From: RFPW01 sp040401595
Lineage (GTDB): Bacteria > Pseudomonadota > Gammaproteobacteria > Burkholderiales > Burkholderiaceae_E
NCBI GenBank assembly: GCA_040401595.1
Contig: JBBAOE010000009.1
Span: 65,285 to 129,284, forward strand
DNA length: 64,000 nt
Direction: 5' to 3'
In this document: positions 1 through 9,105 of the stretch, in pieces
How positions within the stretch are numbered: position 1 is the stretch's first letter
Layout: each line of letters starts with the position of its first letter
Translations under genes and position numbers: made by a program
The notes under the pieces: generated by a model
What the model was told of the DNA's origin: nothing
What the model saw: the letters and a program-made list of their open reading frames with translations, nothing else
Database searches by the model: none

Positions 1-2
1 AT

Positions 3-527
3 GCGCTGGCCTGGTTGCTGTTCCCCCGCACCAAAGCCGTCCTGCACGATCTCCAGGCTAGGGTCATCGCGCGTGACGGCGTTGGCGCGGTGCGCGGGCG
101 CTTGCGCGATGGCGTGACCCTGCTCGATGAAAACGGGATATTTCTGGTCGTGCAGGACACAGCCGATGCAGCCAGTCTCCAGGAGCGGGCGTGGCATCGG
201 CTACTGGTGGACGGCCGGGCGCGCTGGGGCGCACAGATCTGTGCGGTCCCGATTGGACATGGCCTAGTTGAACGTCTGGTGCAACCCTTCCCGGCGCTGA
301 CCGCTCATGTGCGCCCGCTGCGTCTGCCCGCGCCGTGGTTCGGATTGCCGGCGCCGGAGCGCCTCAGGCGCCTGGATCGGGCGGCCGCAGCACGTCTGCG
401 GGTGCGCCCGCCGCTTCCCGGCACGCTGTACCCGCTGCCGGTGCTGGGCGTTCCGGGCTGGTGGGCCGCTAACCTGGATCCCGGCTTTTATCGCGATACG
501 CGTGTGTTTCGCCCGCAGCGCGCGTAA
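3..527 (+). CDS. DUF3025 family protein, 5'-truncated by the window edge
   Basis: The frame is open from the first bases of the window, so the start lies upstream and only about 174 C-terminal codons are present. The opening residues (ALAWLLFPRTKAVLH) resemble the conserved block of DUF3025 proteins, a family of unknown function common in betaproteobacteria. The remainder is Arg/Pro-rich and ends with a short Trp-containing segment (GWWAANLDPGFY) typical of the family end. There is no signal peptide or membrane segment in the visible part. It stops just before the RNase P RNA. Function is unknown. Confidence 0.6.
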   Translation, partial: ALAWLLFPRTKAVLHDLQARVIARDGVGAVRGRLRDGVTLLDENGIFLVVQDTADAASLQERAWHRLLVDGRARWGAQICAVPIGHGLVERLVQPFPALTAHVRPLRLPAPWFGLPAPERLRRLDRAAAARLRVRPPLPGTLYPLPVLGVPGWWAANLDPGFYRDTRVFRPQRA

Positions 528-536
528 ACTTCAAGC

Positions 537-952
537 GGGATGCGGACTAGGCGATCGCTGTCGTTCATCGGCTTCGTGCTGGTGGCGGGGGAGGAAGGTC
601 CGGGCTCCGCAGGGCAGGGTGCTGGCCAACGGCCAGGCGTCTGGTGATTTCGGTCACCGGGCGACGGAAAGTGGCACAGAAAATATACCGCCGAAGCCGT
701 AAGGCTGGTCAGGGTGAAAAGGCGAGGTAAGAGCTCACCGCGGGTCCGGTGACGGGCCTGGCAGGCAAAACCCCACCCGGAGCAACATCAAATAGGCACG
801 CGCAGTTCCGGTTTTCGGACTGGGACGGCAGGGCGGCTCGCTCAAGCGTGCGGGTAGGTGGCTAGAGCGACGCAGCAATGGGTCGCCCAGAGGAATGATC
901 GCCACGCCGGGTAACCGGCGCACAGAACCCGGCCTATCGGTCCGCATCCCCC
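537..952 (+). ncRNA. rnpB: RNase P RNA (type A)
   Basis: This is the catalytic RNA of ribonuclease P, which trims tRNA 5' leaders. The universal core is visible in order: GGGGAGGAAGGTCCGGGCTC near 587-606, then AGGGCAGGGTGC, then AGGGTGAAAAGG, GGTAAGAGCTCACCG, CCCCACCCGGAGCAA, CAAATAG, and near the end ACAGAACCCGGCCTATCGGT. The ends were set by the P1 helix, in which GGGATGCGGAC at 537-547 pairs with GTCCGCATCCC at 940-950. An rnpB just upstream of mraZ fits a betaproteobacterial layout. The exact 3' end is uncertain by a few bases. Confidence 0.95.
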
Positions 953-958
953 CTTACG

Positions 959-981
959 GGTCGCTGGAGCGCCCAGCGACC
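959..981 (+). terminator. Hairpin just after rnpB, possible terminator or processing signal
   Basis: A perfect 9-bp stem (GGTCGCTGG paired with CCAGCGACC) closes a 5-base loop a few bases after the RNase P RNA. It has no T-run, so it is not a classical intrinsic terminator. It may mark the 3' boundary of the RNA or a processing site. Confidence 0.4.
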
Positions 982-1174
982 GACGCCGACGCCTGGATTC
1001 GGGCGTCCATGACCAAGTCCCGATGACTCGATTCGGCCGAACCCCGGGGCTGATGACAACCCACTTGCACAGCACCATCCAAGGCTCTGATTCGACTTGA
1101 TTTTTATTTTCAGCGAGAAACTTCGAATCGCGCGTAAGTCCTTGTCGTCATTGAAAAAAACCTTGTTTCTCAAC
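982..1174. other. Non-coding spacer between rnpB and the mraZ promoter
   Basis: No convincing coding sequence was found here. The second half (about 1080-1170) is clearly richer in A and T than its surroundings, as expected upstream of a strong promoter. Only overlapping, compositionally odd minus-strand reading frames exist. Confidence 0.5.
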
Positions 1175-1204
1175 TTGACCAGACGTGCATCTTTGGCTTA
1201 AAGT
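1175..1204 (+). promoter_or_regulatory. Candidate sigma-70 promoter of the dcw cluster
   Basis: A -35 match TTGACC at 1175-1180 is followed after 18 bases by a -10-like TAAAGT at 1199-1204. It sits in an A/T-rich stretch upstream of mraZ, about 70 bases before the chosen start. This would be the main promoter of the cell-division and cell-wall operon. The call rests on motif and position only. Confidence 0.5.
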
Positions 1205-1238
1205 GGGGCACAGTGTCAAAACGTGGTGGGTAGTGGGG
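1204..1238 (+). promoter_or_regulatory. Candidate MraZ operator: boxes spaced by 10 bp
   Basis: MraZ is known to repress its own operon through TGGGN boxes repeated at 10-bp intervals. Here TGGGG starts at 1204 and TGGGG at 1234. Between them a weak TGTCA starts at 1214 and TGGTG at 1224, all in the same 10-bp register. Another TGGGT lies off-register at 1227. The first box touches the candidate -10 element, so bound MraZ would block the promoter. Confidence 0.55.
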
Positions 1239-1277
1239 TGTTGAGGATTGTTTCCTCTTCAATCCGACGTAGTAATC

Positions 1278-1706
1278 GTGTTCCAAGGAAGCTCAGCACT
1301 CAGCCTCGATCCGAAGGGTCGGATGACGGTCCCTGCGCGGCATCGCGACTCCTTGGCGTCGCTTTGCGACGGGGCGCTGACCCTTGTGCGTCATCCCGAC
1401 GGTTGTCTGGTGCTGTATCCCCGCCCGACCTGGGAGCAGCAGCGCGAACGAATCGCCGCTTGGCCGGCCAATGCCCGAGCCTGGCAGCGGATTCTTCTGG
1501 GCAGTGCGACCGATGTCGACATGGATTCGGCCGGAAGGATCCTGGTCTCACCGGAATTGCGTTCGGCCGCCATGCTCACGCGAGATGTGATGTTGCTCGG
1601 CCTTGGGAATCGCTTTGAGGTTTGGGACGCAGGTACGCTGAGTGCACGCGAGGCCGAGGCGCTCACGGGTGCGCCGCCGGATGCAGTGGCGTCCTTTGCC
1701 TTCTAA
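1278..1706 (+). CDS. mraZ: Transcriptional regulator MraZ
   Basis: First gene of the dcw cluster: a ring-forming DNA-binding protein with two AbrB-like folds that autoregulates the operon. The GTG at 1278 was chosen because it gives the family N-terminus (MFQGSSALSLDPKGRMTVPA); an upstream in-frame TTG at 1248 would add ten atypical residues. The second repeat (TDVDMDSAGRILVSPELR) shows the DxxGRhxhP pattern. The length of 142 residues is near normal. The stop codon overlaps the ATG of rsmH by one base, indicating translational coupling. No strong Shine-Dalgarno is seen. Confidence 0.92.
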   Translation: MFQGSSALSLDPKGRMTVPARHRDSLASLCDGALTLVRHPDGCLVLYPRPTWEQQRERIAAWPANARAWQRILLGSATDVDMDSAGRILVSPELRSAAMLTRDVMLLGLGNRFEVWDAGTLSAREAEALTGAPPDAVASFAF

Positions 1707-2698
1707 TGCAAGCCCAGTTCCAACATCGTCCGGTGCTGTTCGAGCAAACGCTCAGCATGCTGGCCGTTCGCGCAGGCGGGATCTATGTAGACGCCACGTT
1801 TGGACGCGGCGGCCATGCCCAGGGCGTTTTGGACCGTCTGGGGCCGGACGGCCGACTGATCGCCATCGATCGTGACCCGCAGGCGGTAGCGGCGGCGCGG
1901 GCAATCAATGACGCCCGTTTTTCCATCGATCACGCGCCATTTTCGGAACTCGATGCGGTTCTGCAGGCGCATCAGGTGGTGGCCATCGACGGTGTGCTGC
2001 TGGATCTGGGTGTTTCCAGCCCACAGCTTGATGACCCCGCCCGGGGGTTCAGCTTTCGCCACGATGGCCCTCTGGACATGCGGATGGACCCCACACGCGG
2101 CGTCTCGGCAAGGGAGTGGCTCCTGACAGCCGATGAGGCGCACATCGCCGACGTCCTGAAGCTGCATGGCGAAGAGCGGGCTGCGCGACCGATTGCGCGA
2201 GCGATTGTGGCCCGACGCCTGGAGGCGGGCGAACACGCGTTTCTTGGAACAGCGGAGTTGGCTGCGTTGGTCGCGGGGGTCGTGCGGCGCCGTACCGGAT
2301 CCGCAGCTTCGGGTAAAGATCCGGCGACGCGGACCTTCCAGGCGATTCGCATTCTCGTGAATGCCGAACTCGACGAGGTCGCAGCGGTCTTGCAGATCGC
2401 CACCGAGCGCCTCAAGCCGGGTGGGCGCCTGGTGGTGATTGCGTTTCATTCGCTCGAAGATCGCATCGTCAAGCGGTTTCTCGCCCAAGAGTCGGGCCGC
2501 GCGGGCGCGTCATCGGGCGATCTCCCCACCGCCTCGGGCCTACGCGGGCTGCCCCCGCCGACCGATGCGCAAGCGCAAGCGCCGGCGCGGTTGCGACTGC
2601 TACCCCGGGTGTTGCCTGATTTGGCCGAAGCAGCGGCCAATCCGCGGGCCCGTTCAGCCGTGCTGCGCGGCGCTGAGCGTCTTCAGGGGGCCGCTTGA
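1706..2698 (+). CDS. rsmH: 16S rRNA (cytosine(1402)-N4)-methyltransferase RsmH
   Basis: This SAM-dependent enzyme methylates C1402 in the ribosomal P site. The SAM-binding motif DATFGRGGHAQGVL lies near residues 31-44, followed by the acidic block AIDRDPQAV. The LLDLGVSSPQLD and FSFRHDGPLDMRMD segments and the C-terminal FHSLEDRIVKRF are diagnostic. The ATG at 1706 overlaps the mraZ stop and gives the usual N-terminus (HRPVLFEQTL). The 330-residue length is normal. Its stop overlaps ftsL. Confidence 0.97.
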   Translation: MQAQFQHRPVLFEQTLSMLAVRAGGIYVDATFGRGGHAQGVLDRLGPDGRLIAIDRDPQAVAAARAINDARFSIDHAPFSELDAVLQAHQVVAIDGVLLDLGVSSPQLDDPARGFSFRHDGPLDMRMDPTRGVSAREWLLTADEAHIADVLKLHGEERAARPIARAIVARRLEAGEHAFLGTAELAALVAGVVRRRTGSAASGKDPATRTFQAIRILVNAELDEVAAVLQIATERLKPGGRLVVIAFHSLEDRIVKRFLAQESGRAGASSGDLPTASGLRGLPPPTDAQAQAPARLRLLPRVLPDLAEAAANPRARSAVLRGAERLQGAA

Positions 2699-2976
2699 TG
2701 ACCCGGATCGATATCGTCATCACCGTGCTTCTCGTCATCAGCTCGCTGCTCCTGGTCGAGTCCCAGCATAAACATCGACGGGCGTTTATCGAGCTCGAAC
2801 GGGCGCAGCAGGCGGAGGCGAAGCTACAGGTGCAGTGGAACCAGTTGCAGCTCGAGCAGTCGCGTCTGACGAAAATCTCGCTGATTGCCGAGGCGGCTGC
2901 ACGGGACTTAAAAATGCAGGGCGTACTCCCCGCTCGGACCCTCTACCTGTCTGAGACCGCGGGCGCCAAACCATGA
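2698..2976 (+). CDS. ftsL: Cell division protein FtsL
   Basis: Short bitopic divisome protein that partners FtsB and FtsQ and helps activate septal peptidoglycan synthesis. One N-terminal membrane segment (about residues 5-21, DIVITVLLVISSLLLVE) is followed by a periplasmic coiled coil rich in Glu, Gln and Leu. The 92-residue length matches the family, and its position between rsmH and ftsI is invariant. ATG at 2698 is preferred over TTG at 2695. The stop overlaps the ftsI start by 4 bases. Confidence 0.9.
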   Translation: MTRIDIVITVLLVISSLLLVESQHKHRRAFIELERAQQAEAKLQVQWNQLQLEQSRLTKISLIAEAAARDLKMQGVLPARTLYLSETAGAKP

Positions 2977-4829
2977 GAAAGTCCCGCATCCATGCGTTTA
3001 CGCCCAACCCGCTGCTCAAGGTGCAGCTGCCGGCGGGACGTTCCCGTTTTGCGATGTTTGCATTGTCCTGCGCGTTCCTGGCGCTCGTCGCCCGGGCGAT
3101 TTGGCTGCAGGTCTGGTCCAACGATTTTCTCCAGCGCCAGGGTGAAGTGCGCTTCATGCGGACGCTCGAAATGCCGGCGACGCGTGGTGGGATCACGGAC
3201 CGCAATGGCGTGATCCTCGCCAAGAGCTTGCCAGCGCGGGCGATATTTGCGAATCCGGGGGATGCTCAACTGGAGCCAGCGCAGATCGCCGAACTGAGCA
3301 AGCTGCTGGGAATGCCCGAGCGCGACCTGACCAAGCGACTGGCGTCGGATAGCAAGACATTTGTCTATCTCAAACGCCAAGTCGACGCGCCAGCGGCTGA
3401 GAAAATCGCCGCCTTGAAGCTCCCCGGTGTGCATCAGCTGCCGGAATACAAGCGGCACTATCCGGACGGATCGACGATTGCCCATGTGGTCGGGTTCACC
3501 AATGTCGAGGACGTGGGCCAGGAGGGTATCGAGCTGATTCACCAGAAGGGCCTGGCCGGCCATGCCGGCGCCCGTCGAGTGATGCAGGATCGGATGGGCA
3601 ACATCATCGAAGATGTGGGCACCTTGCGTGAACCGCAGGATGGCAGCGATCTGCAACTCTCGATCGACACCCGGATCCAATATCACGTATTCGATGCAGT
3701 GCGCGACGCGGTCAATGCGCACCGTGCCGTCGCTGGTGCTGCGGTGGTGCTCGATGCGCAGACAGGCGAAGTGCTTGCGCTGGCCAATCTGCCGACCTAC
3801 GACCCCAATGAGCGTGGCGCGCTGTCGGGTGCACAGCTGCGCAACCGGGTGATGACCGATACCTTTGAGCCCGGTTCAACATTCAAGCCATTCGCGATTT
3901 CCGCCGCCCTTGAGGCCGGCATCGTCAAACCGAATTCGATGGTGAACTGCGCCGGCAAGCTCACGATCGGTACGGCATCGATTGGCGATGCCCATGGCCA
4001 CGGGACCTTGTCGGTCGAAGAAGTGCTACAGAAATCCTCCAATGTGGGGACCGCCAAAATTGCCTTACAACTGCCTGCGCAGCGGATGTGGGATCTCTAC
4101 ACCGCGCTCGGGTTCGGTCAGGCGCCCGAGGTCGGATTTCCCGGCGCTGTGGCCGGGCGCGTGCGGCCGTGGAAAACCTGGAAACCGATCGAGCAGGCCA
4201 CGATGTCCTACGGCCATGGCGTATCGGTTTCGTTGCTGCAGCTGGCCCGCGCCTATACCGTGTTCGCCCGGGATGGCGAAGTCATCCCGCTCACCTTCCT
4301 GAAGAGCGAACAGCCTGCGGTCGGCAAACGGGTGATGGCACCGGAGACGGCTCGAGCCGTGCGGCACATGCTCGAACTTGCCGCCGGCCCCGGCGGCACG
4401 GCGCCCAAAGCACAGATCCCAGGTTTTAGCGTCGCCGGTAAAACCGGCACGGCCCACAAGCTAGAAGGCGGCCGTTATGTGACGCGCTACGTTTCATCCT
4501 TTGTGGGCTTTGCCCCGGTGTCCAATCCCCGCGTGATCATTGCGGTCATGATCGACGAACCGTCGGCCGGTGAGCATTACGGCGGCACGGTGGCCGCGCC
4601 GATTTTCGCCCGGATTGCGAGCGACACGATGCGCACGCTTCGGGTGACGCCTGATATCCCGCTGCGGGCCGACGCAGCCTCGGCCCGAGGGGGGGCTGCC
4701 GTCGCCGTCCGTGCGGCAGCGAACGGGGGCAAGCCAGCGCCGGGGCGTGGACCGATGACGCCGGTGGTCGAGACCAGTTCGGGAGTAACGACGGTGCGCA
4801 GTCCGGTGCGTGGGCGAGGAAACGCGTGA
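2973..4829 (+). CDS. ftsI: Septal peptidoglycan transpeptidase FtsI (PBP3)
   Basis: Class B penicillin-binding protein that cross-links septal peptidoglycan and is anchored to the inner membrane by one N-terminal helix (about residues 26-47). The catalytic triad of motifs is complete: STFK with nucleophile Ser302 and Lys305, SSN at 355-357, and KTGT at 490-493. The non-catalytic dimerisation domain (RGGITDRNGVILA) precedes them. At 618 residues it is slightly long because of a Pro/Ala/Gly-rich C-terminal tail. It overlaps ftsL by 4 bases and murE by 1 base. Confidence 0.97.
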   Translation: MRKSRIHAFTPNPLLKVQLPAGRSRFAMFALSCAFLALVARAIWLQVWSNDFLQRQGEVRFMRTLEMPATRGGITDRNGVILAKSLPARAIFANPGDAQLEPAQIAELSKLLGMPERDLTKRLASDSKTFVYLKRQVDAPAAEKIAALKLPGVHQLPEYKRHYPDGSTIAHVVGFTNVEDVGQEGIELIHQKGLAGHAGARRVMQDRMGNIIEDVGTLREPQDGSDLQLSIDTRIQYHVFDAVRDAVNAHRAVAGAAVVLDAQTGEVLALANLPTYDPNERGALSGAQLRNRVMTDTFEPGSTFKPFAISAALEAGIVKPNSMVNCAGKLTIGTASIGDAHGHGTLSVEEVLQKSSNVGTAKIALQLPAQRMWDLYTALGFGQAPEVGFPGAVAGRVRPWKTWKPIEQATMSYGHGVSVSLLQLARAYTVFARDGEVIPLTFLKSEQPAVGKRVMAPETARAVRHMLELAAGPGGTAPKAQIPGFSVAGKTGTAHKLEGGRYVTRYVSSFVGFAPVSNPRVIIAVMIDEPSAGEHYGGTVAAPIFARIASDTMRTLRVTPDIPLRADAASARGGAAVAVRAAANGGKPAPGRGPMTPVVETSSGVTTVRSPVRGRGNA

Positions 4830-6439
4830 TGACGGCCCGCCCGCCCGCCTCCGCCTTTGCCAACGCCGCGACGCTGTCGACCGAGGCCCAGGGGGTAGTC
4901 AGTTGCTTGCACCGTGAAGGGGCCTGGAGCCCGACCGCGCGGCTGCGGCTCGATAGCCGTCTGGTGCGCCCGGGCGATGTGTTCGTTGCGGCACCCGGTG
5001 GTGCGATCGATGGCAGGCAGTTCATTGTCGATGCGATCCGGGCCGGCGCCCGGGCGGTGCTCTGGGACCCAGCAGATGGATTCCATTGGCCGGCCGATGC
5101 GGTGGCTCAGCTGGCCTCCCCGTGGCCGCCGGTCGTGCAAATACCCCTGGTTGGCGCCCATCGTAATTGCGGCCCGATTGCAGCGCAATTGTTGGGCCAT
5201 CCTTCGGAGCGGATGGCGATTACGGCATTCACCGGGACCAATGGCAAAACCACGTGTTCGCAGTGGCTGGCGCAACTTTTGGAGAGTGACGGTACGCCAT
5301 GCGCGGTCGTCGGAACCCTGGGTGCTGGTCGTTTTGGCCCGCTTGAGAATCTCCGGCCCCTGGGGCTGACGACCCCGGAATCGGTGGATTTGCAGTCGCT
5401 CTTGGTCGATTGGACGCATGACGGCCTGCGCGCTGTGTCGCTGGAAGCGTCTTCGATCGGGATTGCGGTCGGACGTCTCAATGGCACCCGGATCAAGACA
5501 GCGGTTTTTACCAATCTGAGCCGCGACCACCTGGATTTTCATCGCGATTTCGCCGAGTACGCGCAGGCAAAGGCCGCTCTGTTCTCGTGGCCGGGGCTGG
5601 AATGCGCCGTCGTCAATTGCGATGACGCGGTGGCCGATCAGATGCTGGAAGCGGCGCCCAGTCATGTCCAGCGCATTGGCTATCGGATCGAATCGAGGCG
5701 CCGTGGGGTTCTCGCCAGCGCACGGGTCGACGCATGGTTGCGGGTCGAACGGATCGAGACGCTGGATTCTGGTGGTTACCGGATTGAGATCGATGGCGAT
5801 TGGGGCCGGGGGATGGTGAATGTGCGTGCCCCGGGGCGCTTCAATATCAGCAATGCGCTCGCTGTGGCAGGCGCTGCACTGGCCAATGGCATGGGCTTTG
5901 AACAGGTGCTCGCGGGACTTGCCAGGCTAAGCCCGGTCCCTGGGCGGATGGAAACCCTGGCCGCCCGGCAGGCGCCGCTGATCGTGATCGACTATGCCCA
6001 TACGCCGGATGCACTGGTTCAGGTCCTGGGCGCGTTGCGCCCGATTGCCAAGGGCCGTGGCGGTCGCCTGCATTGCGTGTTCGGAGCCGGCGGGGATCGC
6101 GATGGGGGTAAGCGTGCGCTGATGGGTGAGGCGGTTGCCCAGCATGCTGACACGCTGATGATCACGTCGGATAACCCGCGCAGCGAGGACCCGGCGCAGA
6201 TTGCGCAAGCAATCTTGGCGGGGGTCGCCCGGGTGAGTGGCTGCACCGGTGCTCAGGTCGAGCACGATCGGCGTCTGGCCATCCAGGCGGTCGTGGCCGC
6301 CTCTGTCGCAGCGGATGTCGTTCTCATCGCAGGCAAGGGGCATGAATCCGTCCAGGAGATCGCAGGGCAGAAGCTGCCGTTTCGCGATGTCGATGAGGCC
6401 CGCCTTGCCCTGAGCCAGTGGGTGAGTCATGCAGCTTGA
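4829..6439 (+). CDS. murE: UDP-MurNAc-tripeptide synthetase MurE (meso-DAP adding)
   Basis: Cytoplasmic ligase adding the third stem-peptide amino acid to UDP-MurNAc-L-Ala-D-Glu. The ATP-binding loop GTNGKTT spans residues 136-142. The motif DNPR at 448-451 is the known marker for meso-diaminopimelate rather than lysine, as expected for a Gram-negative cell. ATG at 4829 overlaps the ftsI stop by one base; an in-frame GTG lies one codon upstream. The 536 residues are slightly longer than usual because of an N-terminal extension. The 3' end overlaps murF by 11 bases. Confidence 0.96.
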   Translation: MTARPPASAFANAATLSTEAQGVVSCLHREGAWSPTARLRLDSRLVRPGDVFVAAPGGAIDGRQFIVDAIRAGARAVLWDPADGFHWPADAVAQLASPWPPVVQIPLVGAHRNCGPIAAQLLGHPSERMAITAFTGTNGKTTCSQWLAQLLESDGTPCAVVGTLGAGRFGPLENLRPLGLTTPESVDLQSLLVDWTHDGLRAVSLEASSIGIAVGRLNGTRIKTAVFTNLSRDHLDFHRDFAEYAQAKAALFSWPGLECAVVNCDDAVADQMLEAAPSHVQRIGYRIESRRRGVLASARVDAWLRVERIETLDSGGYRIEIDGDWGRGMVNVRAPGRFNISNALAVAGAALANGMGFEQVLAGLARLSPVPGRMETLAARQAPLIVIDYAHTPDALVQVLGALRPIAKGRGGRLHCVFGAGGDRDGGKRALMGEAVAQHADTLMITSDNPRSEDPAQIAQAILAGVARVSGCTGAQVEHDRRLAIQAVVAASVAADVVLIAGKGHESVQEIAGQKLPFRDVDEARLALSQWVSHAA

Positions 6440-7925
6440 CCTGCAGCTGGCGCAGCACTGGATGCCTGGATCGATTGTGCGGTTCCCGGACGGGGCGGCC
6501 ACGGCCGTCAACGCGGTTTGTACCGATACCCGTGCGATCGCGCCGGGATGCCTGTACGTCGCCTTGCGGGGCGAGCGGTTCGATGGTCATGATTTCGCTG
6601 ATGCGGCGATGGCCGCTGGAGCGAGTGCGTTGATGCTCGAGGCGGACTCGCCTGCAGCCGCGATGCCGTGGCCGATTGCGCACGTGCTGGTGCCCGATAC
6701 GACGCTCGCGCTGGGGGCACTGGCGGCCGGTTGGCGCGCCCAGTTCGACCTACCCATCATTGCCGTGACAGGCAGTAATGGCAAAACAACGGTCAAGGGC
6801 ATGATCGCGGCGATCCTCGAGGCCGCTTGCGGCCCGACGCATTGCCATGCGACGTCGGGCAACCTGAATAATCAGATCGGCGTTCCGCTCACCCTGCTGG
6901 GTCTGAACGCGAGTCATCGGGCGGCCGTGGTGGAGCTCGGGATGAATCACCCGGGCGAAATCGCCGGGCTCGCCCGAATGACCGGCGCCAGCGTTGCGCT
7001 CGTTAACAATGCCCAGCGTGAGCATCAGGAGTTTCTCGATGGGGTCGAAGCGACCGCGCGGGAAAACGGTTCAGCTATCGCTGAACTCGCTGCGGATGGC
7101 ATTGCCGTGTTTCCCGCCGATGATGCGTGCGCGCCTGTTTGGCGGGCCTTGGCGGGTACACGGCGGACGCTGGAATTTGCCCTCAACGATCAGGTTCGAA
7201 CCGACGTCAGTGCCGCAGAGAACGCAGATCCTGCGCGCTTCCTCATGCGTCTGCACGGCCTCGCAGTCGCGTCGGATTCGTCTGCATCAGCGTCTGCAAC
7301 GGCATTTGCATCCGCTTCGGAATCCCTGGATCTCGAGGTACGTCTCGCGATCGATGGTCAGCACAGTGTGCGTAACGCGTTGGCAGCGGCGGCCTGTTGT
7401 TGTGCCATCGGGATTGCGCCGGCGGCAATCGTGGCCGGACTGGAAAGCTTTCGCCCCTTGCCTGGACGGCTAGTGCGACATGCCTGTGCGGATTCGGTGG
7501 TCGTGATTGATGACAGTTACAACGCGAACCCCGACTCGGTCCGGGCTGCCATCGATCTGCTCGCGGGATTGCGTCAGCGTGAGCAGGCTGGACGTGTGGT
7601 TCTAGTCCTGGGCGATATGGGCGAGGTCGGTGCGCAGGGGCCCGAGTTTCATGCGGAAGTGGGTGCCTGGGCCCAGTATCAGGGGCTCGATGCGCTGATT
7701 GCGACCGGGGCGTTGGCGAGCGCAGCCGTTCGCGGCTGGCAGTCTGCAGAGCTGGCTGGGGCGCAGTTCTGCCCGACGATCGACGAGGCCATCGCGGCTG
7801 CGCGCGTGGCCGCTACGCCTGGAACGACGCTGCTCGTCAAGGGTTCGCGCTTCATGCGCATGGAGCGCGTTGTGCGCGGCTTGCTTGAACCGGCCATGGC
7901 GGCGCAGGTCGGGGGACACGCCTGA
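6429..7925 (+). CDS. murF: UDP-MurNAc-pentapeptide synthetase MurF
   Basis: Adds D-Ala-D-Ala to the UDP-MurNAc-tripeptide, the last cytoplasmic Mur ligase step. The ATP loop GSNGKTT is at residues 115-121, followed by the family segments SGNLNNQIGVPLTLL and VVELGMNHPGEI and the C-terminal DDSYNANPDSV. A Ser/Ala-rich insert (about residues 280-300, including SSASASATAFASASES) interrupts the central domain and looks like a recent low-complexity expansion. It overlaps murE, and its stop directly abuts the mraY ATG. Confidence 0.96.
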   Translation: MQLDLQLAQHWMPGSIVRFPDGAATAVNAVCTDTRAIAPGCLYVALRGERFDGHDFADAAMAAGASALMLEADSPAAAMPWPIAHVLVPDTTLALGALAAGWRAQFDLPIIAVTGSNGKTTVKGMIAAILEAACGPTHCHATSGNLNNQIGVPLTLLGLNASHRAAVVELGMNHPGEIAGLARMTGASVALVNNAQREHQEFLDGVEATARENGSAIAELAADGIAVFPADDACAPVWRALAGTRRTLEFALNDQVRTDVSAAENADPARFLMRLHGLAVASDSSASASATAFASASESLDLEVRLAIDGQHSVRNALAAAACCCAIGIAPAAIVAGLESFRPLPGRLVRHACADSVVVIDDSYNANPDSVRAAIDLLAGLRQREQAGRVVLVLGDMGEVGAQGPEFHAEVGAWAQYQGLDALIATGALASAAVRGWQSAELAGAQFCPTIDEAIAAARVAATPGTTLLVKGSRFMRMERVVRGLLEPAMAAQVGGHA

Positions 7926-9095
7926 ATGTTGCTCGAACTGACCCAGTGGATTTCGCGTGAATTGCGGTTCTTCTCCGTCTTCAACTACCTGACCCTGCGT
8001 GCGGTGCTGGCGACGATGACGTCGCTCGGGATCGGCTTGATCCTTGGGCCGATCGTGATTCGTCGACTGGCCGCGTTGAAGATCGGCCAGGCGGTGCGCA
8101 CCGACGGGCCGCAGACCCATCTGGTGAAGTCCGGAACGCCGACGATGGGCGGGGTGTTGGTCCTGCTGTCGATCGCCGCGTCGGTCCTGCTGTGGGCGGA
8201 CCTGAAAAATCGCTTTATCTGGATCGTATTGGTTGTCACGCTCGGATTTGGTGCGATCGGCTGGTTCGATGACTGGCGCAAGGTGGTTGACCGGGATCCG
8301 GCCGGCATGCCGGCTCGCGAAAAGTATTTCTGGCAGAGCGCGATCGGAATCGCAGCCGCCATCTGGCTTGCCTTTGCGGTCCCAGCCGAGAGCGGGAGCG
8401 AAGCCTTGCGCCTCCTGGTCGCCTGGGCGGGTAGTGGGTTTACTGGTGAGTTACCGCCGAAGGCTGACCTGATCGTTCCTTTTTTCAAGAATATCGCCTA
8501 CCCACTGGGCAGCTTCGGCTTTATGGTCCTGACCTACCTCGTGATCGTTGGCACGAGCAACGCGGTCAATCTCACCGATGGGGCCGACGGTTTGGCGATC
8601 ATGCCGGCGGTACTCGTCGGGAGCGCGCTCGGCGTATTCGCCTATGCCAGCGGCAACGTCCTGTTTTCACGTTATCTGTTGATTCCCTATATCCCGGGCG
8701 CCGGCGAACTCGTGGTGATCTGTGGTGCTCTGGCCGGCGCGGGTCTGGCTTTCCTCTGGTTTAACGCCTACCCGGCTCAGGTCTTCATGGGTGACGTGGG
8801 CGCTCTCGCCATTGGGGGTGCGCTCGGCACCATTGCCGTGATCGTCCGCCAAGAGATCGTGCTCTTCATCATGGGGGGCGTATTCGTCGCGGAGACCCTA
8901 TCGGTGGTGGCCCAGGTGGGATGGTTCAAGTACACCAAGCGCCGTTATGGGACTGGGCAGCGGATCCTGCGCATGGCGCCCTTGCACCATCATTTCGAAC
9001 TGTCCGGGGTCAAAGAATCCCAGGTGGTCGTTCGCTTCTGGATCGTCACGATGATGCTGGTCCTGTTTGGGCTGTCCTCATTGAAGCTGCGCTGA
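7926..9095 (+). CDS. mraY: Phospho-MurNAc-pentapeptide transferase MraY
   Basis: Integral inner-membrane enzyme that makes lipid I by joining phospho-MurNAc-pentapeptide to undecaprenyl phosphate. About ten hydrophobic helices are visible. Diagnostic cytoplasmic loops are present: KSGTPTMGG, the NLTDGADGLA aspartate motif, NAYPAQVFMGDVGALAIG, and the C-terminal HHHFELSG histidine motif. The 389-residue length is normal. It starts on the base after the murF stop and is followed ten bases later by murD. Confidence 0.97.
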   Translation: MLLELTQWISRELRFFSVFNYLTLRAVLATMTSLGIGLILGPIVIRRLAALKIGQAVRTDGPQTHLVKSGTPTMGGVLVLLSIAASVLLWADLKNRFIWIVLVVTLGFGAIGWFDDWRKVVDRDPAGMPAREKYFWQSAIGIAAAIWLAFAVPAESGSEALRLLVAWAGSGFTGELPPKADLIVPFFKNIAYPLGSFGFMVLTYLVIVGTSNAVNLTDGADGLAIMPAVLVGSALGVFAYASGNVLFSRYLLIPYIPGAGELVVICGALAGAGLAFLWFNAYPAQVFMGDVGALAIGGALGTIAVIVRQEIVLFIMGGVFVAETLSVVAQVGWFKYTKRRYGTGQRILRMAPLHHHFELSGVKESQVVVRFWIVTMMLVLFGLSSLKLR

Positions 9096-9105
9096 GCCCA
9101 TCACC

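Noticed and set aside
1703..2488. Long minus-strand open frame opposite rsmH
   Set aside because: It lies wholly opposite a certain gene in GC-rich DNA, with Arg/Gln/His-rich translation lacking any family motif; a typical shadow frame.
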